NCBI GenBank assembly: GCA_013396995.1
Contig: VWZP01010941.1
Span: 2,186,033 to 2,250,032 of the forward strand
Origin: Dicaeum eximium
Taxonomy: Eukaryota > Chordata > Aves > Passeriformes > Dicaeidae
DNA: 64,000 nt
Direction of reading: 5' to 3'
The notes below the pieces were generated by a model that searched no databases, had not been told where the DNA came from, and saw nothing but the letters and a program-made list of their open reading frames with translations. The position numbers and the translations under genes were made by a program. Positions 27,901-36,900 of this stretch are shown here, piece after piece (position 1 is the stretch's first letter; each line of letters opens with the position of its first letter).

Positions 27901-30900
27901 TTTCATTTTGTGTCTAAGGAGGAACTATTTCACCAGTGCTGTTTCTCTGGCAGGCATACATGTTTATGTCCTGTGGACACTCATCCATATTATGAAGTGG
28001 GATTTAGAGATGGGAGTGCCCTGCACTGAGGTATTGCCAGGCAAATAAGTCTCAATGCATCCAGGGCTGAAGCAGAGCTCCTTGAAGTTCCCTGAAAGCA
28101 GCAAAAGATCCCATAGTCCTGGACTGCATTTGGCATTTGGAGTCAAAGACAAGGACTCCAAGTGACTGTTTTGAACATGCTGTCACCCCTGTTGTGCCTT
28201 GTATCCACTTTCCACAGGCTGGCTGTGAGCTGCTCAGGGAGACTGAAGTTTTGTTAAATGAGTCATTTTTGAGATAATGCTTTGCAGTTCTTTCCAAAGG
28301 GTGATGAGAAGTTCTTAAATTATAATTGAATGAAAAGAGGTGCACATCAGGCCTTACTAATTAATGGCAGCAAAGTACAGATGAATAGTGCTACATATCT
28401 GCATGATATGTAAGAAGCTTTATAATTGTTAACAAAGACCTGTTCTGTTTGGAAGACATCAAGAATAATGCTTCTGTTTCAGAGCTTGACTCATAAACAG
28501 AATGAGCTATGTAGAGACAGCTTATTCTCCAGCCAGTTTTACCCAATTCTCTTCTATGATACAACTGTACTTTTACCCAGCCATAATTCTAGAGAACCAC
28601 AAAACTCTGTTCCCTCCTCAGTCTTTCTACAAGGTGAAAAAACATCATTAAATTATATATTCCACAGCACCAGGCAGGAAGTACCCAGTGAGACAGAGTA
28701 AGGACCCAAAACATTAGACTTGTTTGGTGTGTATTATTTAAGCTAAATTTTGTCAGGAAAATCGTAATTTTTTTAAAAAGTAGCAAAAATTGCTGTAATA
28801 CCTAATAAGGCCATTAGTTTCACTTTTTGTGGGTTTTAGTTTGGCAGAAAGATATTTCTGTAATGGTTTGAATTCCATACAGCAATACTGAAACTTTTAA
28901 GAAAACCATGTAAATTTTTCAAAAGCAAATCAGACTGAGTGTATCAAGCAAGATATTATCTGATCCTATCAGTCAACAGACTCCTTCATATCTTCATTGT
29001 AAGGTGATGATATGAGTATAACTGATAAAAGGAATTAGGTCCCATTTATTCTATTATAATTTAGAACAGACCATGGAATTCCTCATGTAAAACTGGGAGG
29101 AAATAACTTCTCACGATCCTAAACCAGTTATGCAAAAATAGCATTTGTTTAAATCATTGATTAAGCCCACATCTTTTTTTTTTAATTCTCTATGTCTCTT
29201 GCACTATTAAAACTGCTTTGTTGGCTTTTTTAATCCCCAAACCCAGTGCTGCCACAGTAATAGCATTAATGTTTTCTGTGTGGAAAAAAATGGGTAGATA
29301 AAAGCCTGTCATAGAACTGTTTGACATAATCCCTGGGCTTCAGCTTCTCTTAGAAAGTCATTAAGGGTAGTAGAAAGGTCAACATAATCCAGACATCCTC
29401 AGTAAAATGCAGAAGGCCTGACATGAAATATTTACCTTTAGAATATTTCTTCCTGGAGGGCTGTTAACAAAGATAACAGTGACAATTTCCATATATTGGT
29501 CATTTAGACTTTCTTTACTGTAGCCATGGTAAAAATATGATTTTGTAATTGTCAGTAGTGTGAAGAGCAGTCATCTTTTCCCAAGTCTTCTCATTTTTCC
29601 TAAGAAATGTTTTCCAGATCTCTGCTGGAAAGGGGAGGAATGAGAAAAAGACTGAGTATGTCATTGAAGGATTAAATACAAAACTGTATGGAAAAATTAA
29701 CTTTTTTTCACCACTGATCCTATAACACCTGTATTTTGCTTGAGACAGTGGAATATATTGCTTTGGACTCAGTCCAGCAGTTTTGCTCATACAAAATCTT
29801 GTGTCAGAGAGCACTGTGCCTGAGCAGGGTGCATGACAGTGCATTCCAAGATTTATGCTAAATGACATACATATTTTTCAGTGTTTCAGGGAAAGAATGA
29901 TGAGGATTTGTGTTTAGAACTTTTGGCTCTCTCCTGAAATACCATAAAGAACATTTTGCTCTTTCTTGCAATTTCTTTTTTTCCCATAAAGTATTGCTAT
30001 ATCTATGATCAAATGTAGAAAGAGACAATTATTTATGACCTTTGCTGGGCTTAAGAATAAAAATAAATAAATCTGTGTTTATTTTTATTAGAGAAAAGGA
30101 CAGAGTCTCTCTCATTACTAGTTTGGCACTAGCCAAACAGCATTAAATGACCAGCTTCCCATAGAATTTGGAAATTACTTGCCAATTTGAAAATGCAGAG
30201 AAATGTATCACATCATTCCTTTACACTGCAAACAAGGACATAAAATACTGTGTGACATAAAGTAATTCACAGGATGTATTCCTGTGAATATTTTATGGTG
30301 TTCCTGAGCCTGTTACTCATTTCAGTCTCAAGTGGGTACACTTTTATGTGAACATTTCCTGCTACTGCATCTCGAAATACTAAGCTAAGCTTACCACTCC
30401 CTTTTCACACCTTGAACAAAGAAAAGGCTACAAATACAACTGAGTCAAGTATTGCATAAGTCCTGTACTATTTGCATCAAGCAAATAATGAACTGAGACT
30501 CTTCAGTCCAAGCAGCCAGAATTTGTCAGATCCTATCTCTTTATCTCTCTGTGTAGATCCCAGGCAAGCTCAGCCTTGCTCCTCAGTGCTGGCATCCCTT
30601 AGTGCTGCTGCAATGAGGGGTGTTTGTTAATAAGCAGAATTTCTCCAGAGACAAATACTTCACTAATAAATCCCTTGGTGACTGTTTTGGTGTTATCCAA
30701 ACAAAATCTCTTTTACTGGGCCAGTACTTTGAATGTTTGTTGTTTTCCTTTGTTCCTAGATTGGGGAACCAAAGCTGGTGCTCTGCCTGGACTGCTCTGC
30801 AGAAACCATGAGCAGTCACCTTCTGATGAGCAATCAGAGCAGTCAGAACTCTGAGAACTCTGAAACCACTGAGGAAAGAATTGAAAGCTACTGCCAAGCA

Positions 30901-33900
30901 TCAAAACCTCTGATTGCATACTATGGAAGCAAGACACAGTTATGCAAGGTAAATTACTTGACCTTTTTAATTAAATTATTGCTTTTTACTTCAATTATAT
31001 GAGCAGTATTTGGAAATACTGACATGACACCATTTATGAACTGTTCCCACACTTTCCAGTTGTTCCCATTTTACAATTCCCTGGTTTGATTGCAACTTCT
31101 GCAAACTTCTGAGTTCACAGTACTGTTTGAAAAAATAAAACCACAGATTCATCCTTAGTCAGAGAATATATCCTGAATCAATACCTCATCTGTATAGAAT
31201 CTCTTATTAAACATAAATTCTAGAAAGCTTTTCTTTAAGTATTAGGATTTCTTACTCTATAAGGCCTTTCAGAATTAGGATGAAAGATTATGTTAATACA
31301 AAGCCCTTCGGTAAAATTTTCAAAACTGACGGTGTATATCCTGAAATAAAACAGACCTGCATACAAGAGAGATCTTTTTGCTGGAATAAATAACATAGCT
31401 ATATTAATTTCAATGAATTACCTCAGTTTACACCTGCTCAGGATGTGATGTTTAAAGCATTCTTTTTATTCTATAATCAATACTTTACAGAGAAGCAAGA
31501 AAAATTCCATCAGTGCATTTAGATGGCACATCTGTATACTCATTTACATAGGATTTTGGGGTTTTTGTTCTTTATTTCTCTGTTCTGTCATGGCAAACTG
31601 TCCCTTAGTTCAGCTACAGAAAGATCTAGTCCTACTGCTCTGTCTTGTCCTAAAAGAGAAGTAATCCAATTATAGTTTCTGGAAGTATTATAGGTTCTAT
31701 TTTTTCTAGAGGCTGTAGCAAACATCCAAATCACCTACCAAAAATTTTTCTCTTTTGCAAAGTTCCCAAAAGAGAACTGTGCAGCTAATTTATGCACCAA
31801 TATCCTCACCTGAGAACAAGGTAAATGACACAATGCTGAGAAAAATTATACTCAAAGGAAGAGTTCTGATTTGTGGCCTTTCCTAACCCCAACAATAAGT
31901 GCACATAAGACAAAGTCTAAGAGGCAGAAAAAAGTTCCTGCTTACTTTTCATCTTTAGGCTTACATGATTTATTTGTTTTTTCTTTCAGAAGCTATCTTG
32001 CCCAAATTGCAAGGATGTGACTAACTAAGAATTCAATACAAAACACAATACACTAACACAGCACAATGCCAAGGAAAACAGAGCTCTCTGTCTCAGTATC
32101 CTATTCCAGGGAGCTGTGCCTACCACAATGTTTCCCTTGTGGTGAATGTGGTGTTTACCATATATCCATCTTCCAAGTAGAACCATTGGGTATAAAAGCT
32201 CTGTAAAATCAGCTTTATAAACATTATTGTGAAAAATGCCTTTTAAAACTCTTTTAGTGGTGAATATGTTTAAGCTACATGCGTTGAAGAAAGAAGAGAG
32301 TCAAGGGGAAGTTTGCAATTCCCAGGGCATGGGGTTAGTTTCTTACTTATAGCAACAGATTTTACACACAGCCAAGCATTGACATTAGCAGCCACTGGGT
32401 GTTCTCTGAATGATGAAAGGAAATTCAGGTGGAAAGCAGAAAAACTGACAATAATAATTTCTAATCAAATATATCAAATACAACTTCTGACTGCTTTTTT
32501 TTTTGTGCAGGCTGGGCTAAAATAGTCTTTGTTTTTTTAATTCATAATATCATACACACACACAGAAGACTGAGACTTTATCTAGAGGCAGTCTAACATG
32601 TTTAATATTTTTCTTTCCCATTTTAATTAAGACATCACATATTTTCAGTGTTGGGGATTTGTTGATTTCTAAGTGGGTTTATCACTCCAACACTGACCAA
32701 TGCTGGCTGAAGATGTTAATGCTGCCATAGAGGTGCTGCTGCCTCTATAACTCTGTTTCCTGAAAGAGCTGTCTGTGCTTCCTGTCCATTTCAGACAAAG
32801 CCACCAAAGTTATTTACCAGCATTGATTTGAAGACCCCTTAAAATAAGTTCTCACCTATATTCATGGATTTATTTTAAATCACCCATGGACCTCCATGAA
32901 ACTACAGATCAGAGGCTGGTGTACTCTTTTTCTTAGGCAAAGCTGGTGGGATCCAATAGCTTCAGGGAAGCAATGCCTTCCTGAAGGTGCTATTTGGAGA
33001 TCCAGATCAGTCTGTGATCCCAGGATAAGCAATGGCCAAAGCATCTGAAGAGAAGCTGTTTAAAAGAGGAAGAGAAGAAGAGTCTTAAGGAATCTTTGAT
33101 TCCTGCCTAGGTTTGTTTTTTCAACAGAAGCAGCTCTTCAGTGAAAGGCCCAGTGAGCTTTATGTCCCTTGGGATTGCAGCAAATCACTTTCTTAAGCAT
33201 GCAGAGGAGTGGATGTTGAGATTCTAGAGGAATATTAGAGTCTAAATCCTGCTAACTTCCATGAAGATTTGGCATTAACCTTTTCTAGCCAGCTTACTGC
33301 AGGGTGTGGCTAAGGACCACTAAATTCTAGGTATTAATTGTATAAGTGATCATGTTTTATAGGGCTTGACTGTAGCACCCAGCTCCACCTGGCCACAGAA
33401 AAGAAAATCAGAAATAGACTTGTGTAACAAGAAAATGGGGTTGGCATACTGGTGTCATTTGATTTCTCCAGTTTAAAATCTAAATTTAGGGTTGGACAAA
33501 ATTTTCCACAGACTGGGAACAGCACATGACAACAGTGGGAAGTATTTAACTTGTCCTATCCACTCCAAAGGTTTTCAGTCCTGAAACAAGCTGATTAAAT
33601 ATGCAAATGTAAAATTCAGTCCTGGGCAGAAGGCCAGCAAAAGGTCTGGTGTGGGAATTAGAGGTTGGCTGTGCACTCAGCAGAGGAGGAACTGATCTGT
33701 CACACCACATCAAGGTGTGGTGAGAGTACAGTGTCAAACGAGCTTTCTTACAGTGCATTGGAACAGGCTTTAAGGCATGGTTGGATGGAGCCTGACAAAC
33801 ACAGTGCAGGCAGAAAAACTCAGCTCTAACCTGGCTTCCTCTGCACTCACTGGGAATTCTCTCCTTGCTTTACTTGCATAGAGGAGACAAAGGTGTATGG

Positions 33901-36900
33901 TTGTAACAGCATTCCCACTTTAATCCTCGAGGATTTTATGACTTTCCCCAACTTGGAGTTATTGTACATAGGTGCATCCATAGCTAACTAATATGATATG
34001 TGGAGCTGGAACATTTTCCCATTCTGCTGACCTCTGAACAAGAACAGTGACCTGGTGAAGCTGAAAAAAGATCAGGACTGTGCTGGAAATTTCCCTCTGG
34101 CCAAGATTCCCTCTTTGTGTTTCTGCTCAGCAGTGGAGGCTTGAGGCATGCATGGACAGAGGGTGAAGTCTGTGGGTGCAGATGAAACACCTGTGAACCT
34201 GACAGGAATAAACAACAGCAATCCTTCCAGCACCCTGCTGAGATGAAGAACTGAGTACAGATTTGCAAGGAAAGATGAACTGACTGAAGAATGAAGGGCA
34301 AAGGCAACAGTGTCCTCACTTTTCTGCTGAGGCATTAAGTTTCTAAATTGTGTTCTGGAAGGTAAAGTAGTTGTGACTAACAAGTTAAAATTTTTCTCTT
34401 TTCTTTTTTTTAAATTCATGTTTTGGGGATTTAGTTTAATATGCCATAATTTCTTTTATAGTCAGTTACAGAACACCCACCTAAGGAGTTCCAAGTGGCT
34501 GCTTTTCAATAAAGACCCTGTACTGGAAATGCAAGGGCTGAAAGCACTGCTCTCAAAAACACTGCCTGCAAGCTGCCTGGTCCTGTGGGAATCAGGTGCT
34601 TCAGATAAATGACATTAACTGCAATGAACCAAAATCCATTATAGTAGTAGTAGGCAGGTAGACATGCTGGCTTTAAATCCATTTCTCAGTGAGTTCCTAG
34701 GCAGCTGGACAGAAAAGTGCATCTGAAAATTTAGTAGACACCTACTTGTGTTTTGACATGGCTAAATGTAAATCCCTTTGAATATATGGCTCTCTCTCAA
34801 CTGAGAAGAAAGGGAGGGGGAAAAAAAGATTGTTTTTAATATCTGACTCATCCTTTAAAGCGTTTTTGAAGTGACAGTATGTAGGAGGGTAGTAAGTAAA
34901 AGAGAAGAGCAATGCCTCGGTACTCAAGCAAGACAGCCCTGATCCTACCTAGCTAACACAAGACACCTGGTAGGTGTCTTACATACAAGTTTCCTATTCA
35001 AAGTCTGAGGAAAAGGGCATGAGGATTGAGGGTGCCCAAAAATTTTGACTCTTTCAGATCACATGCTATGAAAGCTCAGCCTACTAAGTCCAACAGAGGT
35101 TCATTTTTCTGTGCTTATTTCCTTTCTTTTATTACTTTTTTTCTCTGTGTTGTTCTACTATTTCTTTCTAAAATCACTTGCAGTCACACGTTCCATAACC
35201 ATTATGAAAGAACATGTGACCATCCACCCTTTGCCAGTCTTCCACTCGTGAGCCTTCCCTTGCTGATCCCATCATAAGTGTGTGTGGGGAGGGGCAACAT
35301 CCCCCTTCCAGAAAGGGTAGTCAGTGGTGATAGTGAGAGCAGTTATGTGGTTTATTTCCATCTTTTGAAAGGTTCTCAGAGACCCATTAACCCTGATAGA
35401 TAAGGATGTGGTGAACAAAGGAACAAGTGATTCTGTATTCCCCCCTTGGTGCTTTGTGGCCCATTAGATGAGGAACTGATCTAGAAAGATAATCAGAAAC
35501 ATTAGCAGGGGATCATAGATAAAACACAGCAGAAAATGCATGCCTAATATGAATAGGTCTCGGGGCAGAGTGTTTTCAATGGATTTGGACAGCTCGATCC
35601 ATTGCTGTGAGAACCAGGTGCTGCACAGCCTCAGAGAGATTTTCTAGCACACTCTAATGACAAAGACATAAATGTTAGTGACAACACAGCTGAGCTTGAC
35701 TGACCTTCAGTAAGAAGCTTCTGAGTTCATTCCAGAGTTTGTCCTCAGCCATCCTCTCTACAAACAGTCAGTTCTTCTCAGTGGCAGTTTATGTTTAGAG
35801 CTCTGAATTTCAAAACCTACAACAAATGGAGATTTGTTGGCAGAAAACTTAATTGGTTGGTTTTAATGACAAAAGGAGCAACATTGTACTATAGGGATGG
35901 TTACTCCAGTAATTTTTCATATGAGCTCATTAAATTTCTCTGCATTTGAAGTTACCAAAAGCCATAGATGCATTTCAAAACTGTGGAAAACTGTGTATGT
36001 ATCATGTTTTATGGGAAGCCAGCCTTAAATAGCCTTGAAAACAGGCCTAATTTATGAGGTTTGTTATAATCTGAGGAAGAGAAATACAGAGTTTTTTCTC
36101 TGGAGCTGCTGAGAGTGCTGTTGAATTACTGTAGTACTAGATGTGAATTATTAGCACATTAAGTTAGTTTTGTGCCACAATGTTAAGCTAGTTTTATGAA
36201 TTGGGCCTTTGTTGTTTAGGAGGCCAGCATGGGAAGCACTGGGGCTGTCATTAGTCAGGCCCATCCATGTTTTATTGCTATTGTTAGGAAGTCAGCATTC
36301 CAGCCCATCATAAAGGGTGGTGGTTTCCATGCTTACAGAATTCTTTATCACAACTCCCTAGCTCTAGACCTGAGTATCAGTCCCAATTCTAAAGAAGTCA
36401 TCAAAAAGCCAGTGGCAATCATCTGTGCTGATAAGATTAGATCAGTTAGACAGCGCAGAAGTATTTATGAAGTAAAGAGATCATAAAAATACATATTAAG
36501 ATGAGAGCTGTGGCCTTCACTCTGCATGTAGTATATTTCCTGTGGGATAGCCATATGAAAATAGTTGTCTTGGCAGTTGAGACAGACCAAACGCGGTGTT
36601 TTATAGCAGCTGAGATGGGAATTGCTGGTTTTAACTGGGGAAGGTAGAATGGTTAATCACTCCCATTTTCTCTTTGCTACTAATAAGTACCCCTCACTTC
36701 TAAACAGTTCTGAAAGACGTGCAGCCCTTGTGGGAAAACTGCCCCTTCCAAGGCATCAGCACGTGCCTGCCTCTGCAACAAACAAACAGCAGCAAACGCC
36801 GCCACAAAGGACAGTGAGGGCAGCAAGGGAACCACGGCCCGGGAGCTGGCCAGGGCTGAGGGAGCTCAGCTCCCATTGTCACACATCCTTGCAGAGGGCC

